Positions 13,558 to 20,471 of a stretch of 20,471 nucleotides of DNA are shown here, in pieces (the first letter of the stretch is position 1; each line of letters starts with the position of its first letter). The notes beneath the pieces are model-generated. The model did no database searches, was not told where the DNA came from, and was given only the letters and a program-made list of their open reading frames with translations. The stretch lies in the IMG/VR virus record IMGVR_UViG_3300026367_000005, positions 1 through 20,471 of that record; one strand, written 5' to 3'. The DNA comes from a virus. The position numbers were made by a program, and so were the translations under genes.

Positions 13558-15444
13558 GTGAACCGCACGATCGAAGCCATGGTTCGCCTGTCGGCCAAGC
13601 TCGGGCCGATGGCGGCATTCGGCCAGATGGGCGCCAAGCTTGCGGATGTGAACCGCAAGGCCTCGGCGTTCAACAAGACGCAGGCGCTGGTGGCGCGGAG
13701 CTCGAATGCCGCGACGGCCGCGATGCTGCGCTTTGCAGCACCCGCGGCGCTGGCCTACGGCGCGCAGCGTGTCGTGCGTGAGTTCGCCGGCGTCGAGCGG
13801 ACACTGACCCGCATCGGGATTAACGCCGACGCCAGCCGTGAACAGATGGCGGACGTGTTCAAGGAACTCCAGCAAGTTGCCCAGGCTACTGCCACGCCGG
13901 TTGACAATATTGTTTCGGGTCTCGATTCGCTGATTGCCTCTGGCAAGTCGCTCGACGAGGCCATGGCCCTGATCGGGTCTGTATCCGCGACAGCGCAGGC
14001 GGCTGGGGCGGACTTTGGCCAGATGGCGACGACGGCCGACGCGGTCTCGAATTCGTTCGGCATCGCCGGCGAGAGTATGCAGGGGGCATTCGACATCCTG
14101 GCCATGGGCGGCAAGGCAGGCAAGTTCGAATTGCGCGACATGGCGGCGGAATTGCCCTCACTCGCGCCGGCCTTCGCGGCGCTGGGTTACGAGGGCGAGG
14201 ACGGGCTCAAGCGGCTGACCGCGGCGCTGCAGACGGTGCGCATGGAGACCGGCACCTCGGGCGAGGCGGCCACGTCTTTCATGGATGTTCTGACCAAGAT
14301 GAATTCGGTGACGGTTTCCAACAGTTTCAAAAAGCAGTTTGGCGTCGATCTGCGCAACGAGATGAAAAAGGCGAAGGCCGCCGGCGAGGATACGCTCGAG
14401 GCCTTCATCCGGCTTTCAAAAGAGGCCGTGGATGGTGACATGTCGAAACTGCCGCTGCTGTTCACCGACAAGCAGATGCTGATCGGCATGCGGGCGCTGA
14501 TGAACCATACCGGCGAATACACCGAACTACTCAAAGAACTCGCCAGTGCCACTGGCACTGTTGCGAAGGATCAGGCCCGCGTTCTCGCAGACACGCAAGC
14601 CGGTATCGACCGCATGGCCAATTCCTGGGACCGGCTCAAGACCAGCCTTGGCGAAACCATCGCGCCGCCGGCGGCAGGTGTCATGGATTACATCTCCGGC
14701 GGAATCGACAGGGCCTCCGCCGTCAATGCCGGCCTTGAAAAAACAGGCACGGCAAAAGGCTGGTGGGCCCGCACGGGCTGGGGCGTAACCTCGAGTGAGG
14801 CGCAAAAGGATTCCATGGCCTGGGTCGGCGGGTATCGCACCGATGCGCAGCGGGCGGCCATCGCGAGTTATGGCGCCTATGCCAAGTCGCGATCGGAAGC
14901 GCCAGCCTTTCGCATGCCGCGCGAAACCCTTCCAGACACCGGACCGCTGGTCAGGGCCCGCGACGGCACGGTCATTTCGGCTGCTGCCGCTGCGGCTGGT
15001 GGATCGCGCATTCCGCTGCCCGCAGTCAAACCAAACCAGACCGACATGGCAATTGAGGCGCAGGACGCTGCTCGGGGCTGGACCCCTGGCCAGAACGCTT
15101 CGATGGCAGGGGCGCCGGCTGGCGACGCCTCGCTTCGCCCAGGCCAGGGCGTGTCCGAACTGCAGGGCCTGCTTGGCAGGCTTGAACAGGCGGGCGCGCA
15201 ATCCGGATCCGACCTCGCTCGAGGGGGCAAGGAGGCCGCCGATGCGGTCAGCGTTTCGGGCGACGAGATCGCGCGCGGTGGTCAGGAGGCTGCCGCGGCT
15301 TTGAAAGATGCGGGCGCGTCGATTGCAGCACAGATCAAGTCGGCCGCTGCAAATATCCAAATTAGGGCGCAAGGCGCGCAAGCTGTTTCCGGAAACCGCG
15401 GGCGCACCATGCCACGGGCCGGGCAGGCCAGTCAGGCGCAATAG
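13558..15444 (+). CDS. Tail tape measure protein
   Basis: The 628-residue product sets tail length and enters the cell with the DNA. Residues ~65-310 form the TP901-type tape-measure core: EFAGVERTLTRIGINADASR, ELQQVAQATATPVDNIVSGL, AMALIGSVSATAQAAGADFGQ, the MAAELPSLAPAFAALGYEGED motif and SLGETIAPPAAGVMDYI at its end. The C-terminal third is Ala/Gly-rich with a repeated ARGG(K/Q)EAA element near residues 553-580. I chose GTG 13558 because cggag lies 6 bases upstream and it follows the frameshift product's stop by 2 bases. ATG 13513 would read into the chaperone extension. At about 0.15 nm per residue, the tail should be near 95 nm. Confidence 0.85.
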   Translation: MNRTIEAMVRLSAKLGPMAAFGQMGAKLADVNRKASAFNKTQALVARSSNAATAAMLRFAAPAALAYGAQRVVREFAGVERTLTRIGINADASREQMADVFKELQQVAQATATPVDNIVSGLDSLIASGKSLDEAMALIGSVSATAQAAGADFGQMATTADAVSNSFGIAGESMQGAFDILAMGGKAGKFELRDMAAELPSLAPAFAALGYEGEDGLKRLTAALQTVRMETGTSGEAATSFMDVLTKMNSVTVSNSFKKQFGVDLRNEMKKAKAAGEDTLEAFIRLSKEAVDGDMSKLPLLFTDKQMLIGMRALMNHTGEYTELLKELASATGTVAKDQARVLADTQAGIDRMANSWDRLKTSLGETIAPPAAGVMDYISGGIDRASAVNAGLEKTGTAKGWWARTGWGVTSSEAQKDSMAWVGGYRTDAQRAAIASYGAYAKSRSEAPAFRMPRETLPDTGPLVRARDGTVISAAAAAAGGSRIPLPAVKPNQTDMAIEAQDAARGWTPGQNASMAGAPAGDASLRPGQGVSELQGLLGRLEQAGAQSGSDLARGGKEAADAVSVSGDEIARGGQEAAAALKDAGASIAAQIKSAAANIQIRAQGAQAVSGNRGRTMPRAGQASQAQ

Positions 15445-15447
15445 GAC

Positions 15448-15915
15448 ATGGCAATGAGGGACTGGGCAAACACTCTCCGCAGGGCATCGTTCCGGGGTGT
15501 GCCGTTCTGGGTGGACGGCGAGGAACCGGAAATCGGCCGGCGGGTCGCCGTGCATGAAATCTCGGGCGGCGAGGCCGTGCTCACCGAGGATATGGGCGCA
15601 CGGTCGAAAACGATCTTTGTGGAGGCCTATGTCGCCGGCGATCTGGCGGATTTTGCAGGCCGCACGCTCGAGGCTGCTTGCGGGGCACCCGGCGCGTCGC
15701 TGCTGATCCTGCCGATGGATCCTGGCGAGGCTGCTCACTGCATGGCCTGCGCCAGGAACCGGCGCAAGGACAAGAACGGGTTCATCGCCTATCGGCTCGA
15801 GTTTGTGCGTGCCGGCGTCGGGGTTTCATTCACGGCAAGCGGCCTCGGTCAGCTTCGCCAGGCATTTACTGCTGGCGTGGCTGCGGTTGCCGCTGCCATG
15901 GCTGCAGCGTTTTGA
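15448..15915 (+). CDS. DNA circularisation protein N-terminal half (Mu gpN-like)
   Basis: The 155-residue product has the N-terminal domain of the Mu gpN / DNA_circ_N family: WANTLRRASFRGVPFWVDGE, GRRVAVHEISGG, L-EDMGARSKTIFVEAYVAGD, and LLILPMDPGEAAHC. It ends in a short Ala-rich helix. The C-terminal half of the family is encoded by the next gene. gpN is a baseplate hub-region protein needed for tail assembly. The start may be ATG 15454 instead (better spacing from agga at 15443). Confidence 0.8.
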   Translation: MAMRDWANTLRRASFRGVPFWVDGEEPEIGRRVAVHEISGGEAVLTEDMGARSKTIFVEAYVAGDLADFAGRTLEAACGAPGASLLILPMDPGEAAHCMACARNRRKDKNGFIAYRLEFVRAGVGVSFTASGLGQLRQAFTAGVAAVAAAMAAAF

Positions 15916-15926
15916 CCGGGATCACT

Positions 15927-16517
15927 ATGCAACAGGCACTTGATTATCTCGGCAGCCTGGCGCGGGAACTCATCACGGATGACGATGACCTGCTGCAGGT
16001 CGACGGACTGATGGTGGCGGCCCAGGCAGGCGGCATGGCCGGCGTGATCGCGCTTTTGCAAGTGGCGCAACTGATCGGAGAGGCGGCGGATGACGCCGCC
16101 GCCGTGCCGTCCGCACTGGACAGGACGCCGGCAGCTGACGCCCTTTGGGCAGTTGCTGGCCTGGTGACGGCATCTTTCGCCGCCGTCCGTGCCGACTATC
16201 CGTCGCGGCAGGACGCGCAAGCGGCCCGGGCGGCGATCTCGGCCCGGGCGGAAACGGTCTATGCATCTGCCGGTGTTTTCGGCTCGGATCTGGTCGACTG
16301 GCTGGTTTCACTTACCGGTATCACGGTAATTCACCTGTCGCGCACCGCGGCAGAGCGATCGCCCGCGGTGCGGGTGGAGACCGGGGTGTCATTGCCCTCG
16401 ACGCTGTTGGCTTATGATCTTTATGGCAGCGCGGCGCGTGCCGGAGAAATTGTCGATCGCAACCGGATCAGCACTTCGCTGGTGATGCCGGTCTCGTTTG
16501 AGGCGCTGGCAGAATGA
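15927..16517 (+). CDS. DNA circularisation protein C-terminal half (Mu gpN-like)
   Basis: The 196-residue product is helical at first (MQQALDYLGSLARELI, GMAGVIALLQVAQLIGEAAD) and ends with the hallmark of gpN C-termini: LPSTLLAYDLYGSAARAGEI, DRNRISTSLVMPVSFEAL. The pair together (351 residues) is shorter than Mu gpN (about 490). It starts 11 bases after the previous stop in another frame; its ribosome binding site is weak (cggga). The stop overlaps the next start. Probably the two proteins form one complex. Confidence 0.72.
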   Translation: MQQALDYLGSLARELITDDDDLLQVDGLMVAAQAGGMAGVIALLQVAQLIGEAADDAAAVPSALDRTPAADALWAVAGLVTASFAAVRADYPSRQDAQAARAAISARAETVYASAGVFGSDLVDWLVSLTGITVIHLSRTAAERSPAVRVETGVSLPSTLLAYDLYGSAARAGEIVDRNRISTSLVMPVSFEALAE

Positions 16518-17566
16518 CGCTCGAGGTGATTGTTTTTGCGGTTGGTGGCAACCCGCTGCCGCACAAGAGCGCCCAGCTTGACCAGTCCGCCGAGGAGGCG
16601 GTGCGCACCGCGCAGTTTGATGTCGCGTGGATTGGGCACGGTATCCCGTGCGCGCCGGATGACGAGGCGATCATCACGGTTTCGGGCGTGTTGTGGGGCA
16701 CGGGATATGTGCGTGATGTCCGGGCCGCGCATGATGGTGAAAACCGCAGTTACAGTGTGACCTTTGCCTCGCGAGCCTGCGATGCGACGGAGTGCTCGAT
16801 CGAACACCCGACCGGGCTCAAGCGCGATGCGGATCTGGGCGATATCGCAAAGGAATTCGACACGCTGGGCATTGGCATCGATGTCAAGGCGAAGACGATC
16901 AAAAAGGCGGTGCATAAGGTGAGGCCTGGTGAGACATTGTTCGAGACTCTGGAAACTGACGCGCGGGCGCAAGGCGTGCTGATCCACGACAGTCCGGAGG
17001 GTAAGCTGGTGCTGGCGGACAGGCCGGAGGGCCGACACGCGGGCAGCCTCAAGCGCGGGGTGAATATAGAGCAAGCCAGCGGCAGCCTGTCGGGCGCCAC
17101 AAATTTCTCCACCGTCAAGGTGCGCGGGCAGGCATCGATCGGGGTCAGTGCCTCGGCGTTGCGGCCGGAAGCCGAGGCCAAGGGCGCAGCCCGCCGCCGG
17201 CGTCCGCTGATTGTACCGTTCGAGGGAGAGGCGACATCGGAGCGGCTGAAAAAGCGCGCCGGCTGGGAAGCAAAGCGGGCAAGCGGCGAGGGTGTGACCT
17301 GCAGCCTTACCGTGCCGGGGTTCCGTGATCAGGGCGGCAAGCTCTGGAAAGCGAACTGGCTGGTCGAGGTCGATGATGACTGGCTCGGGATCAACCAGGA
17401 CATGGTGATCGCGTCGGTGTCGCTGGTGCAGGACGGCAGCGACGGAACGGTTGCCAGGCTCAATCTCAAGGATCCGCGCGCGCTCGGCGGCGACAACCCG
17501 CGCGGCAAATCAAATTCTGCATGGGGCGCGCCATCGGTGGCGGCGCCATCCTACAGGGAAGGGTGA
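16514..17566 (+). CDS. Baseplate hub protein (Mu gp44/gpP-like)
   Basis: The 350-residue product (Mu gpP is 379) begins as a beta domain (A-LDQSAEEAVRTAQFDVAWI) with an OB-like strand pattern; then comes a VRPGETLFETLETDARAQG segment (~residues 136-154, LysM-reminiscent) and LIHDSPEGKLVLADRP. Next is the central N-FSTVKVRGQ strand, and the R-SGEGVTCSLTVPGFRDQGG and W-VDDDWLGINQDMVIASV segments typical of the gp27-like hub fold. It forms the trimeric hub at the tube end. ATGA overlap with the preceding gene. Confidence 0.82.
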   Translation: MTLEVIVFAVGGNPLPHKSAQLDQSAEEAVRTAQFDVAWIGHGIPCAPDDEAIITVSGVLWGTGYVRDVRAAHDGENRSYSVTFASRACDATECSIEHPTGLKRDADLGDIAKEFDTLGIGIDVKAKTIKKAVHKVRPGETLFETLETDARAQGVLIHDSPEGKLVLADRPEGRHAGSLKRGVNIEQASGSLSGATNFSTVKVRGQASIGVSASALRPEAEAKGAARRRRPLIVPFEGEATSERLKKRAGWEAKRASGEGVTCSLTVPGFRDQGGKLWKANWLVEVDDDWLGINQDMVIASVSLVQDGSDGTVARLNLKDPRALGGDNPRGKSNSAWGAPSVAAPSYREG

Positions 17567-17569
17567 GGC

Positions 17570-18049
17570 ATGTTTGACGGTCACCTGACCCGATTTTCCC
17601 TTGATGGCACGGTCGAGCACCGCGAGGGCCAGCAATTCGTGAACGGCAAGGGGTTTTCTGGCGACAGCTTTGAGCGGGTTCACCGTATCGAGCCGCACGG
17701 CTTTGCCAGTCATCCGGTCAAGGGCGGCATCGGCGTGGCCATGTCGGCGCGCGGTAACCGGGATTCGGCCTATGTGTTCGGCGGCGAAAACCCGGGCCTG
17801 CGGCCTTCTGTCGATATGGGCGGAACCGCGATTTATGACCATACGGGCAACATTGTCTCGGTGGTCCAGAAGGATTTGCGGATCGTGCATGCCACCAAGG
17901 TCCACATCGTTGCGCCGGAGATCGTGCTTGAGGGTGAAATATTCCTCGGCGGCCCTGGGGCTTCGCGGCCGGTTTCGGCGCAGGGCACTATCGACAGCGC
18001 CGGTCATGTGGAGACGAGCAACTTTGGCACCGGGGTATATGTGACGTGA
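17570..18049 (+). CDS. Baseplate spike protein (Mu gp45/gpV-like)
   Basis: The 159-residue product (Mu gp45 is 197) has an OB-like N-terminal portion (SFERVHRIEPHGFASHPVKGG, ARGNRDSAYVFGGE) and a repeating beta pattern, GNIVSVVQKDLRIVHATKVH, then APEIVLEGEIFLGG, consistent with the triple-stranded beta-helix of the membrane-piercing spike. No H-X-H pair, the iron-binding tip motif known from P2 gpV-type spikes, is visible near the C-terminus. The start follows the previous stop by 3 bases with a gggaaggg upstream. Confidence 0.82.
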   Translation: MFDGHLTRFSLDGTVEHREGQQFVNGKGFSGDSFERVHRIEPHGFASHPVKGGIGVAMSARGNRDSAYVFGGENPGLRPSVDMGGTAIYDHTGNIVSVVQKDLRIVHATKVHIVAPEIVLEGEIFLGGPGASRPVSAQGTIDSAGHVETSNFGTGVYVT

Positions 18050-18576
18050 AAATCATTGCGCTTGCTCCTGACGCCGAGCCGCTGCTCGACCCGGACCTGG
18101 TCTGGGATGGTCGCATCGGCGATCTGGTGACCACACCGATCGACGACCCGGTCAACCCGGGCGGGCTTCGGGCCAGCCAGGCGCTGGCCACGGCTATTCT
18201 CATTTGCCTGATGACAGATGCGCGGGCCGATGCCACCGAGCTCCGCGCCGGCGATGTCAACCGCGGCTGGCCCGGCGACAGTTTTGACAGGGATTTTGAC
18301 GAGCCGGCACTCGGCTCGAAATTGTGGCTGTTGCGCCGCCGGGCGCTGACCGGCGAGATCGAGACGCTTGCCGAGGACTACACACGCGCCGCCTTGCAGC
18401 CGCTGATCGATCAGGGCGCCGTGGCGCGCTTTGATGTGTCGGCCGCAGCCAACCAGGCCAAATCCACGCTTGTGCTTACCATCGCCGGCTATGGCCGTGA
18501 TGGCGCGCAGGTTCATGACCAGAAATATGCAGTTTTGTGGGAGCAGTTGAATGGCGTTTCCGATCCGCTCGCTTGA
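18046..18576 (+). CDS. Baseplate protein, Mu gp46 family
   Basis: The 176-residue product has the gp46 hallmarks: D-DLVWDGRIGDLVTT, a helix ASQALATAILICLMTDARA, RGWPGDSFDRDFDEPALGSK, LWLLRRRALTGEIETLAEDY, followed by a beta C-terminus. It is related in role to gp25-type wedge proteins and links spike and wedge. It starts at GTG 18046, sharing bases with the previous stop (GTGA), and overlaps the next gene by 26 bases. Confidence 0.82.
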   Translation: MKIIALAPDAEPLLDPDLVWDGRIGDLVTTPIDDPVNPGGLRASQALATAILICLMTDARADATELRAGDVNRGWPGDSFDRDFDEPALGSKLWLLRRRALTGEIETLAEDYTRAALQPLIDQGAVARFDVSAAANQAKSTLVLTIAGYGRDGAQVHDQKYAVLWEQLNGVSDPLA

Positions 18577-19642
18577 CGAGATTTCGGCCTCGGTGCGCGG
18601 GGCCATGCGGCAATACCTGCCGGGCACCGACGCCAGCCTCAAGCAGAACGTGCTGCGCGTCATTGGCAAGGTGCAGGCGCTCCTGGCGCATGAATATGAG
18701 TTGCGGTTGAAATGGATATTCAGCCAGCTTTATCTGTCGACGGCGACCAGCGAGGCCATCATAAGGCTGCATGCCGCCGAATACCGGATATTGCAGAAGC
18801 CCGCCTCGGCGAGCGCGGGTGAGGTGACGGGCACCGGTCAGGCGAACGCCATCTATCCGGCAGGGGTGCGTTTCATTTCGGCTGGCATTTCCTACCGGAC
18901 CACGACGGCCTTTACCGCGAACGCTGCCGGCGATTTTACGGCGAGCGTGCAGGCGGAGAGCGCAGGTGCTGCGACAAACCGCGAGGCGGCTGCCGAATTG
19001 CTCCTGGCCGATCCCGCACTCTATCCGACCTTGCCGGAAAAAGTGACGGTTGCCGGGGGTGGACTTGGCGGTGGAGCCGATATCGAACAACTCGAGGAGT
19101 TGCGTGCCAGGGCGCTCAAGCGCAAGGCGTCTCCGCCGCAGGGTGGCGCATTGCCGGATTATGAAAACTGGGCGCTTGAGGTTCCTGGCGTAGTCAACGC
19201 GTGGGCGGCGAACTTCGCCGACGGGTTTTATACGATTGGCGTCTGGGTTCTGTTCAAGGGGCGGGCGAACGGCATTCCGGAACTTGCGGATCTGGCCGCA
19301 GTCGATGCTTACATCGCCAGCCTGCGGCTTGTGCGGGCGCGTTATTACACCATGGCGCCGGTGGCCAAGCCGGTTGACCTTTCAATCAGCCTGTCGCCCG
19401 ACACCGCGGCGATGCGCACCTCGGTGACCACGGCGCTGGCGCAATTCTTTGACGCGACTCTTGAGGGTACGCGGTTGCGGCCAGGCCTGCCGGATGACCC
19501 GTTTACCTTGCCGCGCGCATGGTTGTCGGAGGTGATTTCCGGTGTGCCGGGCGAGACCAGCCACATATTGAATGAGCCCTCTGGCGGCGTGGTGTTCCAG
19601 CCTGGCGAGTTGCCGGTGCTTGGAACAATCACATGGGCATGA
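18551..19642 (+). CDS. Baseplate wedge protein (Mu gp47 / baseplate J-like)
   Basis: The 363-residue product is the size of Mu gp47 (360). Typical features are GTGQANAIYPAGVRFISAG, YRTTTAFTA then GDFTASVQAESAGAATNR, a VTVAGGGLGGGADIEQLEEL motif, the KRKASPPQGGALPDYENWAL motif and EVPGVVNAWAANF. The ggag in the end of the gp46 gene lies 7 bases before ATG 18551. It builds the wedge ring of the baseplate with gp46 and gp48. Confidence 0.88.
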   Translation: MAFPIRSLDEISASVRGAMRQYLPGTDASLKQNVLRVIGKVQALLAHEYELRLKWIFSQLYLSTATSEAIIRLHAAEYRILQKPASASAGEVTGTGQANAIYPAGVRFISAGISYRTTTAFTANAAGDFTASVQAESAGAATNREAAAELLLADPALYPTLPEKVTVAGGGLGGGADIEQLEELRARALKRKASPPQGGALPDYENWALEVPGVVNAWAANFADGFYTIGVWVLFKGRANGIPELADLAAVDAYIASLRLVRARYYTMAPVAKPVDLSISLSPDTAAMRTSVTTALAQFFDATLEGTRLRPGLPDDPFTLPRAWLSEVISGVPGETSHILNEPSGGVVFQPGELPVLGTITWA

Positions 19643-19665
19643 GCTAAGGGCTGGGCGGAGAGAAA

Positions 19666-20471
19666 ATGTCAACCTGGCATGTGAACAACGAGTGGGCGAA
19701 TTTCTTCGCCGCTGATGGCGGACCCGTGTTCTGGGTTGACCCGAGCGACGGGTTTTCCGACCTGGACATTGACCCGCGCGATGTGCTGTCAGCGCCCATT
19801 GTCGAGGCGCTTGTGTTCTCCGGGCTGTCATTATGGCCGCGCGGTGCGGCATGGGGAACGCCGGACGGCGAGGCGCCGGGAACGGCGAGCGTGATTGCAA
19901 ACCTGACCCGGGCGCTGCTGTCTCCGTTCGCCGATCTTTATGCAAAAGCCTGGCGGCTGACCGAGGAATCGCGGTCTGCATCGCTGGTTGACAGCCTCGA
20001 GGACTGGGAGGCCGATTTCGGCCTGCCGAGCCCATGCGCAGGTGACAACCAGACGGATGAAATGCGGCTTGCGATCCTGCGTTCGCGCGTCGCTCGGCTC
20101 GCCACCATCACGCCCGCCGATGTGGTGAGGCTGGCGGCGAGGCTGGGCTACACGATTGCCATCGAGGAGCCCGACGCTTTCCTTGCGGGCGAGGGACCCT
20201 GCCTTGGTCTCGGCGAACTTTCGAACGTCGCTCTCGAGAGCCAGTGGGTTGTACTGGTGCGCGATGCGCCGACAAGCCAGTTCGAGACCGGGATCGGTGA
20301 GACTGGCGTGACGCGGCTCCTCGATTTCGACCATGGCCTACTTGAGTGCGAGATCGAACGCATCCGGCCGGCATGGACCGATGTCGTCTTCAATTACGCG
20401 GAACAGCCGATCGTTCTTTATCTGATGACCGAGGATGGCGTGCCGCTGATCACCGAAACCGGCGAGATGCT
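19666..20471 (+). CDS. Baseplate protein, Mu gp48/DUF2313-like, 3' end outside window
   Basis: The frame opens at ATG 19666 (ggag at 19657-19660 upstream) and stays open to the window end, giving at least 268 residues. The features VEALVFSGLSLWPRGAAW, LTRALLSPFADLYAKAW, S-VDSLEDWEADFGLPSPC, MRLAILRSRVARLATITPAD and a final C-EIERIRPAWTDVVF fit gp48, which caps the wedge and carries the fibre connection. Usual family members end near this last motif. Here the sequence goes on with LYLMTEDGVPLITETGEM, the start of T-E-x-G type repeats, so it probably has a C-terminal extension. Confidence 0.8.
   Translation, partial: MSTWHVNNEWANFFAADGGPVFWVDPSDGFSDLDIDPRDVLSAPIVEALVFSGLSLWPRGAAWGTPDGEAPGTASVIANLTRALLSPFADLYAKAWRLTEESRSASLVDSLEDWEADFGLPSPCAGDNQTDEMRLAILRSRVARLATITPADVVRLAARLGYTIAIEEPDAFLAGEGPCLGLGELSNVALESQWVVLVRDAPTSQFETGIGETGVTRLLDFDHGLLECEIERIRPAWTDVVFNYAEQPIVLYLMTEDGVPLITETGEM

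Overview
The window is GC-rich DNA, almost certainly proteobacterial. The gene set and sequence style fit prophages of Alphaproteobacteria (Rhizobiales-like hosts); that placement is an inference from style and not from a marker gene. It holds one long, tightly packed, all-plus-strand structural operon of a tailed phage, preceded by the 3' part of a large repeat-protein gene. No integrase, repressor, lysis gene, tail fibre or host core gene lies inside the window, so prophage borders cannot be placed.

Layout. (1) Positions 1-1223: the C-terminal 406 residues of a TPR-like alpha-solenoid protein made of seven almost identical 132-bp (44-residue) units. The units differ mainly at a few positions on one face of the second helix. 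(2) 1224-1662: non-coding, with several inverted repeats, a possible promoter, a potentially folded leader RNA and an intrinsic-terminator-like hairpin plus T7 that ends 15 bases before the next gene. (3) 1663-2217: a lambda gpZ-like minor tail protein. (4) 2218-2388: non-coding, with a lambda cosN-like sequence and four GTTGTCA iterons, a candidate packaging start site. (5) 2389-9860: a lambda-type head module: TerS, TerL, portal, gpW-like connector, ClpP-like protease with a nested Nu3-like scaffold start, an enlarged gpD-like decoration protein and a gpE-like capsid. (6) 9871-20471: connector genes, then a Mu-type contractile tail: gp37-like position, DUF2635 (gp38), sheath, tube, tail assembly chaperone with a -1 frameshift, tape measure, gpN split into two genes, gp44/P, gp45 spike, gp46, gp47 and gp48. 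The last gene runs off the window.

How the genes work together. TerS and TerL would recognise and cut DNA and pump it through the portal into a capsid of gpE-like protein, shaped by the scaffold and protease and stabilised by the decoration protein. Connector and terminator proteins join the head to a contractile tail. The tube polymerises along the tape measure with help from the frameshifted chaperone, the sheath surrounds it, and the gp44-gp48 baseplate nucleates it. Most genes overlap or abut (ATGA/GTGA junctions). The three clear gaps in the capsid-tail part of the operon precede the genes for the decoration protein, the capsid and the tube, and each gap contains a GC-rich hairpin.

Most noteworthy: the hypervariable repeat array at the left edge, the cos-like site with iterons, the unannotated -1 frameshift product in the chaperone gene, the nested scaffold start and the structured leader before the late operon.
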